From Actinomycetota bacterium (GTDB taxonomy: Bacteria > Actinomycetota > Actinomycetes > Actinomycetales > Dermatophilaceae), in the NCBI GenBank assembly GCA_020161845.1, contig JAIUNK010000016.1:1-64000 (forward strand): 64,000 nucleotides of DNA. The letters run 5' to 3'. Both the position numbers and the translations under genes were made by a program. Shown in pieces: positions 1 through 9,201 of this stretch (positions are counted from its first letter, which is position 1; each line of letters starts with the position of its first letter). Under the pieces are notes generated by a model, which was not told the origin of the DNA, searched no databases, and was given only the letters and a program-made list of their open reading frames with translations.

Positions 1-64
1 CCAAATACAGACGGACCATCTGGTCACGATACTCCGGATTGAACTTGTGCCGTGCCCCACTCAT
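1..64 (-). CDS. IS3-family transposase OrfA, N-terminal fragment (runs off the window)
   Basis: Reading from ATG at 64, the protein begins MSGARHKFNPEYRDQMVRLY. This matches the start of the IS3/IS911 OrfA helix-turn-helix proteins, which bind the element's inverted repeats. A good ribosome site (AAGGGAG) lies about 6 bases upstream. Only 21 codons are visible, so whether the gene is intact, and where a frameshifted OrfB would follow, cannot be judged here. Confidence 0.6.
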   Translation of the reverse strand, partial: MSGARHKFNPEYRDQMVRLYL

Positions 65-122
65 GTCGTTCTCCCTTCAGATAAGGATCCTATTGGACCT
101 CATGTCCGAGAGAAATAGGGCA
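1..122 (-). mobile_element. IS3-family insertion sequence, one end only
   Basis: The end of an IS3-type element enters from the left edge. It carries the 5' end of an OrfA transposase gene (64 down to 1). The likely terminus is at 122, where the minus strand reads TGCCCTATTTCTCTCGGACA, beginning with the TG typical of IS3-family ends. The flanking gene at 90-683 reads into this end and stops inside it, which places the junction close to 122. The rest of the element, its other inverted repeat and any target duplication lie outside the window, so the exact family group is not determined. Confidence 0.6.
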
Positions 123-683
123 CCTCAGCGCAGTGTCGGCGGTGTCGGCTCGGTAGATGTCGTGTCGCTCGTTGACGGCGGCTGCGGCGACGTGCCGGGT
201 GTGTCGGCCCTTGGCTGGCCACGCTTGGTGGCCTTCCTCGCAGTGGGCCTTCAGCCGTTGACGCATTCGTTCGGTGAAGGCGGGCAGGGCGTACCGGTGC
301 CACTCTTCCAGAGCGTCGCTGGACAACGCGGTGGCGGCGCGGCGTCGTTGGTCGGCTAGGACGGCGATTTCGTGGACCAGGTGAGGGTGTTGCGGCCAGC
401 AGGAGGGCATCATGGCGGCGACGTCCCAGACGTATTGGCTGTTGAGCCAGGTCACCACGGCCTCTAGCCACTGCCACAATTCGAGCCGTAGGTCGGGGTT
501 GGTGCAGCTGCCTGGCTCCCAGGGTCTGGGAAGGGCGTTGAGGTCGCCTAGGGCTTTGAGCTGCTCTTTTGTTCCGGTCGCTGCGATCTGAAGTTCGCGG
601 TAGGCATGGGTGATGAGCCGTCCTGGTTCAGGGAAGACCGCGACCATCGCGGGCCTTGCCGTCGAGGGCGCCTGGCTCATCAC
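90..683 (-). CDS. Conserved hypothetical protein of actinobacterial conjugative elements, C-terminus altered by IS insertion
   Basis: The 197-residue protein has no recognised catalytic motif. Its middle is rich in Trp and His and contains a WQWLEAVVTWLN stretch, then a CWPQHPHLVHEIA motif and an EEWHRY motif. That style is seen in hypothetical proteins encoded beside actinobacterial coupling proteins, and a DUF4913-like relation is possible but not shown. Its ATG overlaps the stop of the coupling ATPase by 4 bases, so the two are probably translated together. The last ten residues (CPISLGHEVQ) are read from the end of the neighbouring IS3 element, so the native C-terminus is lost. Function is unknown. 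Confidence 0.7.
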   Translation of the reverse strand: MMSQAPSTARPAMVAVFPEPGRLITHAYRELQIAATGTKEQLKALGDLNALPRPWEPGSCTNPDLRLELWQWLEAVVTWLNSQYVWDVAAMMPSCWPQHPHLVHEIAVLADQRRRAATALSSDALEEWHRYALPAFTERMRQRLKAHCEEGHQAWPAKGRHTRHVAAAAVNERHDIYRADTADTALRCPISLGHEVQ

Positions 684-2131
684 TGTGTCTCATCCTCCGT
701 GGCAAGTCCTCGACGGCGGGCTTCCACCAGTGCTGCGGTGCTGCGGACTTCGGGAGTGATGATCATGACGCGGTCGTTGTCGAGTTGGGAGCGCAGCTCG
801 CGTTGGTCAGCCAGCAGCTGTTTACCGGTCTTGCCGTCGATGCAGCGACGGAGTTTGGCGATCATGGGTCGCCCGTTCTCCGAGACGACCAAGGCGTGTC
901 GTTCCTTGAGTTGACGCACCTCGGCGCCGGTCATGATGGGGATGTCTTCGGCCGTGGTGGTGCGTCCGCCCATCTGCCCGGTCTGCCAGCTGGTGCGGGT
1001 GACCCGGACCGGGCCCAGCAGGTCGGAGATCTCCTGGTTGAACGCCACGTCCTTGGAGCCCCCGAAGAGGATCAGGTTGTTCGTCAACCCCAGCAGGGTG
1101 CGGGCCTCGTGTTCACCGAAGATCGAGGTGAGCTGGGGCCTGGTCTGGGCAGCCCACATGAACGACAGCCCCAAGGCGCGTTCGTTGGCCATGCGGGTTC
1201 GCAGCGTGGGCAGTGGCGCAGTCGACGGCAACTCGTCCAGGAAGGCGTGAAAGGGCGGACACAGACGACCGTGCGGGGACGCGTTCGCCGCCGCCAAGGC
1301 GGTGTCCAGGGCGTCTTCGGCGACTGCGGTCATCAGAGGCGAGGCACTGGCGTACGGATCTTCGCGCCCCAGCAGATAGATCGTTCCGCCGCGCCTGATG
1401 ACGTCGCGCAGGTTGGTGGCAGGCCGCCCAGGCCCAGGCACACAACGGCGTCGGATCGGTTCCTGGAAGAATAGCGACATCGCTTGCTGCACGGTCGTCA
1501 CCGTGTTCCCGGCCGTGCGGTCATCACCGTGGAGGGCGCCGTGGAGCAGCCCGTGCCAGAACGGCGCGGCGTGTGGGTGTTCGCGCAGGATCTCGGTGGG
1601 TTCGCTGGCCGACAGCGGGTTGGCAACCCAGCGCAGCACATCCTCCAGGCTGCGCCCAGTCAGCGCGGCCGCGTGGAAGTACGCCTGGAGCACCTTGGCG
1701 GCCTCAGCGGCGTAGAAGCGTGCTGCGTCGTCCCCATGTCCGCCGGCGACTGCGCCCTTCACGGTGCCGGCGCAGAAGGCCTTTGCACGTCGCTCAGCGG
1801 TCATCGGGTCCACGCAGCCGGCGATCGGGTCCCACACCAGCTCAGGCAGACCCGCAGCGATCCCGAACGGGTCCAAGACGACGCACGGCCGGGGGCCACT
1901 GGATCGAGAGGTGAAGGACAGCAGAAGGTCGTCGGGTTTGGTCAGCGTCACCAGCGCCGCACCTGGAGCGTCCAGCAACGCGGGGATCAACAGGTCCAGG
2001 GTCTTACCGCTGCCCTGAGGCCCGATCATCCCGGCGGTGCGATCCCAGGGGACCCACAGCTGCCCGCCACGTGGTTCGTGCGCCCGTCCTAAATGCCACC
2101 CGATCTCCGTGGGGGTGATCCTTCCGATCAT
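680..2131 (-). CDS. Conjugative coupling ATPase (VirD4/TraD/TraG-like), ATPase part
   Basis: This 483-residue ATPase should bring DNA substrate to a type IV secretion channel at the inner face of the membrane. The Walker A motif GPQGSGKT is near residue 38, after a WVPWDRTAGMIG strand. A hydrophobic strand ending in FLDELPS near residue 300 fits the Walker B segment. The region with MANERALGLSFMWAAQTRPQ fits the TraM-recognition or all-alpha part of TraD/TraG proteins. It has no membrane segment; that part is encoded by the separate gene just upstream, whose stop overlaps this start by 4 bases (ATGA). Family members of this kind are usually a single protein of about 600 residues. Activity without the other transfer genes is not expected. 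Confidence 0.85.
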   Translation of the reverse strand: MIGRITPTEIGWHLGRAHEPRGGQLWVPWDRTAGMIGPQGSGKTLDLLIPALLDAPGAALVTLTKPDDLLLSFTSRSSGPRPCVVLDPFGIAAGLPELVWDPIAGCVDPMTAERRAKAFCAGTVKGAVAGGHGDDAARFYAAEAAKVLQAYFHAAALTGRSLEDVLRWVANPLSASEPTEILREHPHAAPFWHGLLHGALHGDDRTAGNTVTTVQQAMSLFFQEPIRRRCVPGPGRPATNLRDVIRRGGTIYLLGREDPYASASPLMTAVAEDALDTALAAANASPHGRLCPPFHAFLDELPSTAPLPTLRTRMANERALGLSFMWAAQTRPQLTSIFGEHEARTLLGLTNNLILFGGSKDVAFNQEISDLLGPVRVTRTSWQTGQMGGRTTTAEDIPIMTGAEVRQLKERHALVVSENGRPMIAKLRRCIDGKTGKQLLADQRELRSQLDNDRVMIITPEVRSTAALVEARRRGLATEDETQ

Positions 2132-2589
2132 CGTCGTCCTCCCCCACGCGTGGCGCCGTACAGGTCCGGCCGCACGACGGGCGCGACCTTGCGCAGTCGT
2201 GCGACGCTGAGCAGCTGCTCAGCCTCTGTCTTGGACGCCATCCCCTGGATGCGTCCTGGACCCCACCGGTCCAGCCCATACTTGACGGCCAACCCCAACA
2301 CGATCACCGCGAGGAGCTCCACGACCGACATCCAGGCGTGCAAGGCGAGCGGCCCAGCTGGATGCAACAGATGCGTCAGCCCTGCTGACGCATCCCCCGC
2401 CAGCAGCCCAGGAAGAGCCGTGAACAGTTCATCGGCAGGAGTGAACCGCCAACCGTTTCCCGCGACCGCGTTCGCCAACGATCTGGCCAAGTGCAGCCCC
2501 AGGTTCAACGTCATCACCACCCCAACCACGACGGCTAGGGGAATCTCCCAAGTCATTGGATAAGGGTTCGCTCGTCGAGCTCGCTGCAT
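2128..2589 (-). CDS. Membrane-anchor protein of the split coupling ATPase
   Basis: The 153-residue protein has two hydrophobic segments, roughly residues 17-38 and 84-104, with a short loop between them. It then has a cytosolic tail reading GMASKTEAEQLLSVARLRK. That tail resembles the linker that follows the transmembrane region in full-length actinobacterial VirD4-like proteins. The next gene begins where such a linker would meet the ATPase domain, and the two overlap by 4 bases. The simplest reading is that this is the N-terminal half of the coupling protein, made as its own polypeptide. The start at 2589 (MQRARR) is the first in frame; the internal MTWEIP is an alternative. Confidence 0.65.
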   Translation of the reverse strand: MQRARRANPYPMTWEIPLAVVVGVVMTLNLGLHLARSLANAVAGNGWRFTPADELFTALPGLLAGDASAGLTHLLHPAGPLALHAWMSVVELLAVIVLGLAVKYGLDRWGPGRIQGMASKTEAEQLLSVARLRKVAPVVRPDLYGATRGGGRR

Positions 2590-2663
2590 CGGGTGCCACT
2601 CCCCTCTGTGTCAACCTTGGGTGAGGCATCCGCCCGCTGATATTTACTGACCTGAGGGCGGGG

Positions 2664-3025
2664 ATGGAGATCGTTCCCGAGATGACAACGACAGTGAGCC
2701 CGTTGCTTCGTGCGACCGGGGTCGAAGACCCTGGTCGGGTGGAAGACGCTGGGGCTGGACGGCCCGATCCGGAGGTACCCGAGCGGGCCAAGCGTCGCAC
2801 GTTCACCGCGCGGTACAAGCTGGACATCGTGGCCGAGTATGACGCCGCGCCGGAGGGCCACAAGGGTGCGGTGCTGCGCCGTGAGGGCCTGTATTCGAGT
2901 CATATCATCGAGTGGCGTAAGGCTCGTGATGCCGGGGCGCTGGCTGGGCTGAAGGCCACGCGCGGCCCGAGGCGGCGTGACCCTCAAGCTGAGCGGATCG
3001 CCCGGCTTGAGGGCGAGAAGAAACA
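2664..3025 (+). pseudogene. IS3-family transposase OrfA, truncated at its 3' end
   Basis: Residues about 40-118 (KRRTFTARYKLDIVAEYDAA onward, including SSHIIEWRKARDAGAL) are a typical OrfA helix-turn-helix region. The reading then loses homology at about [10 protein letters not shown], where the leucine-zipper part should start. No OrfB follows. Instead the DNA passes into a DUF222/HNH gene in another frame. A second ATG (MTTTVSPLL, 2682) is an alternative start. The TGACCTGAGG just before the gene could be the start of an IS3-type inverted repeat, but its partner was not seen. Confidence 0.65.
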
Positions 3026-4449
3026 ACCTGACGGGCGGGGCAGACGGCTCGGTCGGGCTGAGGGACGTCTTGGCGTTGGTGCCGACCGACGATCTGGCTG
3101 GCCTGTTCGGGGACCTGGTGGCGCTGCGGGCGTTGGCGGAGGGGGCCGCTGCGGCGGTGCTGGCCGAGGCCTTGTCGCGCGGCGTGGTCGCCGCGAGTGA
3201 CGACTCGCCGCGGCCGATCGGGCCGAAGGTCACCGCGTGGGTGCAGGACCAGGCCGCCGCGGCCGGGACGCCGGTCACGGCCGGGGTCGCCGGGACGTAT
3301 CGGACGTGCTGGGAGCAGTCCCGGCGGCCCGAGCTGGCGCCGCTGACCGAGGCGGTCCGGGCCGGGCGGATCTCCCTGGCTGTCGGCGCTCGGCTGGGTG
3401 CTGACCTGTCGACGTTGGCGGTCAAGATCCCGGCCGACTGGTGGGAGGCGGCGGCGGGTGAATTGATCGCGCACGCCGCCACGGGTGCCTCGGCGACCCA
3501 GTTGGCCAGTCTCAAGGAGGCGTTGATCGCCAACTACGGCGACGAAGGCGACTTCGAGGAGCAGCAGAAAGAGCTGCACGGCCAGCGGCGGTTCACTAAC
3601 CCCGTCAAGGACAGCACCGGGATGTGGGTCGGTCGGTACGCGATGACCAACGACGACTACGCCGCCCTCAAAGCCGCGCTGGATGCTCTTGCTGCGCCGA
3701 CCCCCACCGCGGACGGCGAAATCGATGCCCGCACCGCGGAACAGCGCAACCTCGACGCGATCATCGAGATGGCCCGCGTCGTGGCCACCGATCCCACGTT
3801 GAGCGGCCATGTCCGGCCGGGTTCAGCGGTCAAGGCCCAAATCATCATCACCATCGACCACGACCTGCTGGCCGAGAAGGTCCGCGCGTACTACGCCCAG
3901 CGCGCCGGCCACGAGTGCGCCCAGCGCGCCGGCCACGTTTGCACCGAGAGCGCAGGCCACGACTGCGGCCGGAAGGACACGTGCGACGTGCAGGCATCGA
4001 CGGGTAGCGCCGGGTCGACGGGTAGCGCCGGGTCGACGGGGTCGGCCGGGTCGGCGGGGCGAGGGGCTGGGTGGGGGTACGGGCTGGATGGGCATGGCAC
4101 CCCGCTGACCCCGGCCACGGTGCGGCGGTTGGCCTGTGATGCCCGGTTGATCCCGGCGGTGCTCGGTAGTGACGGGGCGATCCTGGATTTGGGTCGTGCG
4201 GCGCGGCTGGCCAGCCCCGACCAAGTCCGGTACCTCCGCCTGCGGGACGGGTGCTGCACTTTCCCGGGCTGTGATCGACCACCGTCCTGGTGCGAGGCCC
4301 ACCATCTGCGCGAATGGACCACAGACCTCGGCGAGACCAATGTCGACAATCTTGCGCTGCTGTGCACCCGGCACCACACCGACGTCCACCGCCGCGGCCT
4401 CATCGGCCAGCTCATCGACGGCACCATCCGCTGGCGCCACCGCGAATAG
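2977..4449 (+). CDS. DUF222 / HNH endonuclease (13E12 family), copy 1
   Basis: This is a DUF222 protein with a C-terminal HNH nuclease domain, the 13E12 type common in actinobacteria. DUF222 covers roughly residues 25-330. The HNH domain is near 410-475 and is intact: [20 protein letters not shown], an N in NVDNLALLC and a closing HH. Between them lie three Cys/His repeats (RAGHEC, RAGHVC, SAGHDC) and a Gly/Ser/Thr linker of repeated STGSAG. The first in-frame ATG (2977) lies inside the truncated transposase, so the N-terminus is either fused to IS sequence or begins later, for example at GTG 3076. The biological role of the family is not settled, but it behaves as a mobile repeat. Confidence 0.8.
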   Translation: MTLKLSGSPGLRARRNNLTGGADGSVGLRDVLALVPTDDLAGLFGDLVALRALAEGAAAAVLAEALSRGVVAASDDSPRPIGPKVTAWVQDQAAAAGTPVTAGVAGTYRTCWEQSRRPELAPLTEAVRAGRISLAVGARLGADLSTLAVKIPADWWEAAAGELIAHAATGASATQLASLKEALIANYGDEGDFEEQQKELHGQRRFTNPVKDSTGMWVGRYAMTNDDYAALKAALDALAAPTPTADGEIDARTAEQRNLDAIIEMARVVATDPTLSGHVRPGSAVKAQIIITIDHDLLAEKVRAYYAQRAGHECAQRAGHVCTESAGHDCGRKDTCDVQASTGSAGSTGSAGSTGSAGSAGRGAGWGYGLDGHGTPLTPATVRRLACDARLIPAVLGSDGAILDLGRAARLASPDQVRYLRLRDGCCTFPGCDRPPSWCEAHHLREWTTDLGETNVDNLALLCTRHHTDVHRRGLIGQLIDGTIRWRHRE

Positions 4450-4484
4450 CCCGAAATAGCCCGGTCACGCACCGAGGCTCTCGA

Positions 4485-4792
4485 TGGTAGTCGGTGCCCA
4501 GCTTGCGCAGCGACTCTTCGATCGAGGCGGCGGCCGCGGCCTCGCCCGCGTTGCTGATCCACACCTTGGTCGTGAGGAACAGTTCCTCGCGCGGCACCCC
4601 CGACCCCGCGACGGCCGCGCCCACACCCTCCTCGTTGCGGTACGCCTGGGCGGTGTCGAGCGACCGGTAGCCGACCTCGATCGCCTCGCGCACACAACGC
4701 TCGCATTCGGCCGGGTCGACCTGGTAAACGCCGTACCCGAGCATGGGCATGACGACGCCGTTGTTGAGGGTGACGGTCTGCATGGTGGTCAT
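4485..4792 (-). pseudogene. Aldo/keto reductase, C-terminal two thirds missing
   Basis: From ATG 4792, behind an AGAGGAA ribosome site, the reading is a clear aldo/keto reductase N-terminus. It contains [17 protein letters not shown], the [15 protein letters not shown] motif with catalytic Asp and Tyr, and LFLTTKVW with the lysine. Similarity stops at SLRKLGTDY, exactly where LDLYLIHWP should follow, after about 100 of roughly 275 residues. The frame then runs into unrelated sequence and ends at 4412. The break lies 36 bases from the end of the DUF222/HNH gene, so insertion of that unit, or an associated deletion, probably removed the rest. A complete, different aldo/keto reductase lies at 62980-63807. 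Confidence 0.75.
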
Positions 4793-4900
4793 CGGGTGGG
4801 TTCCTCTCGGGGGGATGGGGGAGTACGTCGTACGTCGTGTCTCGCAGTGCGCACTGCGCCGATGAGTCTCGGCGCCGGCGCTCGGCGTACGCTCTGCCGC

Positions 4901-5167
4901 GTGACCGACGATCCGGCAACCGAGGCAACCGAGGCGGCGCGCGGCCGCTTGCGATGCCGTACTGGACCATTGGGCCGCCCAGCTGCGGGCGATGGACGAC
5001 GGCGACGCGGCCGCGCTGGAGGGCCTGTTCGCCGCGGAGGCGACGCTACGGCACCTGACCGGCACCGTGCAGCCGCTGCCGGAATGGCTGGCCGGCATCC
5101 GGGCGCGGATCTGAGCCGGTACGGCGAGCGCTGGCTGTGCACCGCCTCGCGGGTGACCACCTGGTAA
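4901..5167 (+). pseudogene. SnoaL/NTF2-like protein, degenerate
   Basis: Fragments of a small NTF2-fold protein are readable in different frames. They are a GTG start ([13 protein letters not shown]), then [20 protein letters not shown] and [20 protein letters not shown] in a second frame, then [17 protein letters not shown] back in the first. The middle part, which normally carries most of the fold, is absent. At least one frameshift and one internal deletion are needed to explain this. The fragment is divergent from the broken aldo/keto reductase. The family assignment rests on pattern only and is tentative. Confidence 0.4.
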
Positions 5168-5587
5168 CCGGCGCGATGACGACGACGACTTCGGTCATGT
5201 TCCCCTCCCGGTTCATGGTGCGGTGCGGTGTGCTGCAGTGCGGAGCGCTGTGGTGCGCTGTGGTGCGGTGTGGTGTGCTGCGTCGTCCTTGGTGATGAAG
5301 CTGCCGCAGCTGCGCTGAGCATGCGAGGAAACCGGTAGATATCGGCTATCACGGCCAAATGCCGGCACGGCCCGCTTGTGAGTGGCCAATTCCGGTCGAT
5401 AGGAGGCGCATTGGGAGCACCGCACGGCTGTGGCCGGCCGCAGATGCGCCCGGCGACCTGAAGCCGCAGCCTCCTCGGGGCGGGATCATCGCCGGGCCTG
5501 GCAGGACGACCACCGGGCGAGGGCATGGCGATCGCACAACGCCACGTCGTCGAGGTGCCGATCGGGTGCAGATGAGGGAGCCGCTTG
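5168..5587. other. Gene-free stretch with GTG-rich low-complexity repeat
   Basis: No convincing gene is seen here. Positions about 5217-5286 are built of short variants of GTGCGGTGTG and GCTGTGGTG, an imperfect low-complexity run. The minus strand has an ATG at 5198 behind a strong GGAGGGG site that reads MTEVVVVIA, but it loses any gene-like pattern within about ten codons and looks like a remnant. The right end must hold the promoter of the chemotaxis-type gene at 5588. Confidence 0.5.
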
Positions 5588-7051
5588 GTGAAAGGACTAC
5601 TGCCCACCAGGGGCGTTCAGCCGTCCTCGGAGCAGGACCTGGGACCTGCCGTCGAGTCGCTGAACCGACTTATCGAGCAGCTGGCCGACCTGCACACCTC
5701 ACAGGACATCATCGCCACCGCACTGCGGGCCCTGGTCGAGGACTTTCCGATGGGGTACGCGTCCTGTTGGTGGGCAGACCACGAAACGGACACCCTGGCG
5801 ATGCTCGCCGATGCCGGCGACCCGGACGGCGGCATGGCCCAGGCGAGCCAGGGCCTGCTGATCGGCAAGGGCATCGGGCCGCTTGGCCAGGCCTGGCGGG
5901 ACGGCACCATCGCGGTATCGGATCAGATGCGCACCTTGACCCAGTCCAAGCGGGCGATGCTCGCGGTCAGCCGCGGCCTGGAGGTCGCCGTCGCCTTCCC
6001 GCTGCGGTGCGAGGGCGAGGTCGTCGGGGTCCTGGACGGGCTGGCCACGCTCGCTGCCGCGCCCACCGACCGGCACCTGACCATTCTGCTGGTCTTCGGC
6101 AGGCTGGTCTCCCAGGCGCTGGAACGGGTGCTGCAGATCGAACACCGTCACGCCACCGACCAGGACATGGCGGTGGTCAGCCGGGTGGTGGAGGAAGCCG
6201 CCGTGGCCGTCGACGAAGCCGCCGCCGTCACCGTGGTCCTGGAAGCGCTGCGCACCGGATACGGCTGGCAGCACGTGCGCTATCGCGACCTCGCCGACAC
6301 CGAAGCGAGCAGTGCGGTGCTGGCCCGTGCCGCGGCCGGTGAGCTCGTCATCGAGACGGACCTCCCGGCTGCGGATCAGGCCCACTTCCCCGCCGGTACG
6401 TCGTGTGTGGTGGCCACCCCGGTCCGGCTCGACTCACGGGTCGTCGGCGTGATTGAGGTGGCCAGCAGCACCGTCGTACAGCTCACCAGCGACCGGAAGA
6501 CCACGCTGCGCAACTGCGCCGCCGTGCTGGGCGCGACGATGGGCAACCTGCGCGCGGCAGCCCGCGTGCACCAAGCCGGCAAGGATCTGCTCACCTCGAT
6601 GACGCAGGTCGACGGTGACGTCATGCACGCCAGCGAGGTCGCGCAAGCCGCGCAGCACACCACCGAACAGACCGGTGACCTGGTCGGCCGACTGCACACC
6701 TCCAGCACCGAGATCGGGTCCGTCATCAAGGTGATCTCGGCGATCGCGGGGCAGACGAACCTCTTGGCCCTCAACGCCACCATCGAAGCGGCTCGCGCCG
6801 GCGAGGCCGGCAAGGGCTTCGCGGTGGTGGCCAACGAGGTCAAGGAGCTGGCCCGGGAGACCGCCCAGGCCACCGAACAGGTCGGCACCCAGGTCAACGC
6901 GATCCAACGGGACGCCGAACTCGTCGCCCAAGCCTTGGGGCGCGTCGCCGACGGGGTCACCGACATCAACCGGTCGCAACAGGCGATCAGCAGCGCCTTG
7001 GCCGATCAGCAACGCACGACCGCAGGGGTGCTCGGCGGCGCGGCGCGCTGA
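5588..7051 (+). CDS. Soluble methyl-accepting chemotaxis-type protein with GAF sensor region
   Basis: The 487-residue protein has no signal peptide or membrane segment, so it should sense in the cytosol. The N-terminal half holds one or two GAF-like domains, about residues 10-175 and 195-320. The C-terminal part is a short MCP signalling domain with the conserved hairpin tip [20 protein letters not shown] (about 390-430) and the [12 protein letters not shown] continuation. The signalling coiled coil is short, about 160 residues. GTG 5588 is preferred over TTG 5585 because AGGGAG ends 7 bases before it. No che or flagellar genes are near, so its partner kinase and its role (motility or other signalling) are unknown. 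Confidence 0.85.
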   Translation: MKGLLPTRGVQPSSEQDLGPAVESLNRLIEQLADLHTSQDIIATALRALVEDFPMGYASCWWADHETDTLAMLADAGDPDGGMAQASQGLLIGKGIGPLGQAWRDGTIAVSDQMRTLTQSKRAMLAVSRGLEVAVAFPLRCEGEVVGVLDGLATLAAAPTDRHLTILLVFGRLVSQALERVLQIEHRHATDQDMAVVSRVVEEAAVAVDEAAAVTVVLEALRTGYGWQHVRYRDLADTEASSAVLARAAAGELVIETDLPAADQAHFPAGTSCVVATPVRLDSRVVGVIEVASSTVVQLTSDRKTTLRNCAAVLGATMGNLRAAARVHQAGKDLLTSMTQVDGDVMHASEVAQAAQHTTEQTGDLVGRLHTSSTEIGSVIKVISAIAGQTNLLALNATIEAARAGEAGKGFAVVANEVKELARETAQATEQVGTQVNAIQRDAELVAQALGRVADGVTDINRSQQAISSALADQQRTTAGVLGGAAR

Positions 7052-7145
7052 CCCACGCACGGCCCGACGTACGGACAGCGTCGTCGCACTCGGCGCTGAC
7101 TGCGCCGCCGCATACGCGGCCGTGTCCCACGGCGCGGCACGCGCG

Positions 7146-7172
7146 CGCGGTGTCCCGCGCGGGGACACCGCG
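7146..7172 (+). terminator. Hairpin after the MCP-type gene
   Basis: A perfect 11-base inverted repeat, CGCGGTGTCCC and GGGACACCGCG with a 5-base loop, lies 95 bases past the stop at 7051. It is very stable but has no T tract, which is common for high-GC terminators. It could also act as a structural barrier between this gene and the oxidoreductase at 7232. Confidence 0.5.
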
Positions 7173-7231
7173 TCGGGCAGGGGGTGGCCTTGGCCTGTAA
7201 CGCCCGCACCGGGATGGCTACGCTCACCGCC

Positions 7232-8193
7232 ATGAGAGCAGCCGTCGTCACGGCCTTCACCGGACCGGACGGGGTGGCGGTCCAGGATATTCCGGAGCCC
7301 GAACCCCGCCCTGGCGAGGTGCTGATCGACGTGCACGCCGCCGGCGTCATCTTCCCCGACGTCCTGCAGACCCGCGGGCAATACCAGCTGCGGCCCGAGC
7401 TGCCGTTCGTCCTCGGCTGGGAGGTCGCGGGGGTGGTCCGGCACGCCGCCGGTGGCCACCCGGTCGGGGACCGGGTGGCCGCGATGCCCGTCATCGGCGG
7501 GTTCGCGCAGACCGTCGCCGTCCGTCCCGACTGGGTCTTCCCGCTCCCCGACGCCGTCTCGTTCGAGGCCGGGGCCGCCTGCCGGTGAACTACCTGAGCA
7601 TGCACTTCGCCTACCGGCTCCGGGCTCACCTCCAAGCGGGCGAAACGGTCCTCGTGCACGGCGCGGCGGGTGGGCTCGGCTCGGCGGCGTGCCAGCTCGC
7701 CGCGGCGTACGGCGCCCGCGTGCTCGCCGTCGTCTCCAGCCCGGCCAAGGCGGACCTGGCCCGCGCCTGCGGCGCCCACGACGTCGTACCGGCCGACGGC
7801 TTCCTCGACCAGGTCCGCTCGCTCACCGACGGACGCGGCGTCGACGTCGTCGTCGACCCCGTCGGCGGGGACCGATTCACCGATTCGCTGCGCGCGCTGG
7901 CCACGCACGGGCGCCTCGTTGTGCTCGGCTTCACCGGCCGCGAGATCCCGACCGTCGCCGTCAACCGCCTGCTGCTGCGCAACATCGCGGTCCTCGGAGC
8001 GGGGTCGCGGGAGTACTACCAGGACCATCCCGGCGCCGCCGCCCGCGCCTGGGCCGAGCTCACGCCGCTGATGAACTCCGGCGCGATCGCCCCGCCGGTC
8101 ACGGCGACGTACCCGCTGGCGCAGACCGCGGCCGCGCTGCGGGCCATCGACGAGCGCCGCGCGCTCGGTCGCCTCGTCATCCGCCTGCGTTGA
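7232..8193 (+). pseudogene. Zinc-independent quinone oxidoreductase (MDR family), one-base frameshift
   Basis: The two parts together form a full NADPH:quinone-reductase-like protein of about 320 residues. The first frame (ATG 7232, MRAAVVTAF) gives the GroES-like domain up to VSFEAGAAC and then stops at 7588. The second frame resumes at NYLSMHFAYRLRA and carries the NADPH-binding GAAGGLGSAACQLA motif to the end. One extra C in the run at about 7578-7582 would restore ACPVNYL, so a single-base deletion explains the break. Either the gene is newly inactivated or the assembly has an error. If real, no active enzyme is made, since neither half is complete. A hairpin separates it from the gene upstream. 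Confidence 0.85.
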
Positions 8194-8233
8194 GGCGCTG
8201 GCGAGGCGCCCGGCGAGGCGCCCTGAGCCGCCG

Positions 8234-9025
<792 letters not shown>

Positions 9026-9075
9026 CGGACGTCTCCCAACGCGCGGGGGCGGGTGTGCCCCCGAGTATCCCGCGC

Positions 9076-9166
9076 GGGGCGGGTGCGGGTACGCCGTGCA
9101 CCCGCCCCAAATGCTCCGATCGGGGCGTTGGTGGGGAGGGGACCCCACCAACGCTCCCGTCGGAGC
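9076..9166 (-). terminator. Two adjacent hairpins downstream of aztD
   Basis: The first hairpin (9076-9108) pairs GGGGCGGGTGC with GCACCCGCCCC, 11 bases perfect. The second (9113-9166) pairs GCGTTGGTGGGG with CCCCACCAACGC, 12 bases perfect and a 6-base loop, inside an outer 7-base pair GCTCCGA/TCGGAGC. They lie just past the aztD stop (9202) and before the SDR start (9025), so they should end aztD transcription. No T tract is present. Confidence 0.6.
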
Positions 9167-9201
9167 GCCGGTCCACCGGACTCGGTGCGCGACGCCGCCG
9201 G

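Noticed and set aside
680-1474. Long plus-strand frames over the coupling ATPase, for example 656-1474
   Set aside because: They lie on the strand opposite a gene with clear ATPase motifs and contain only Arg/Gly-rich shadow sequence.
5170-5198. Minus-strand start MTEVVVVIA behind GGAGGGG, resembling a thiolase N-terminus
   Set aside because: Similarity lasts about nine codons and nothing follows. It is noted as a possible remnant but is not supported as a gene.
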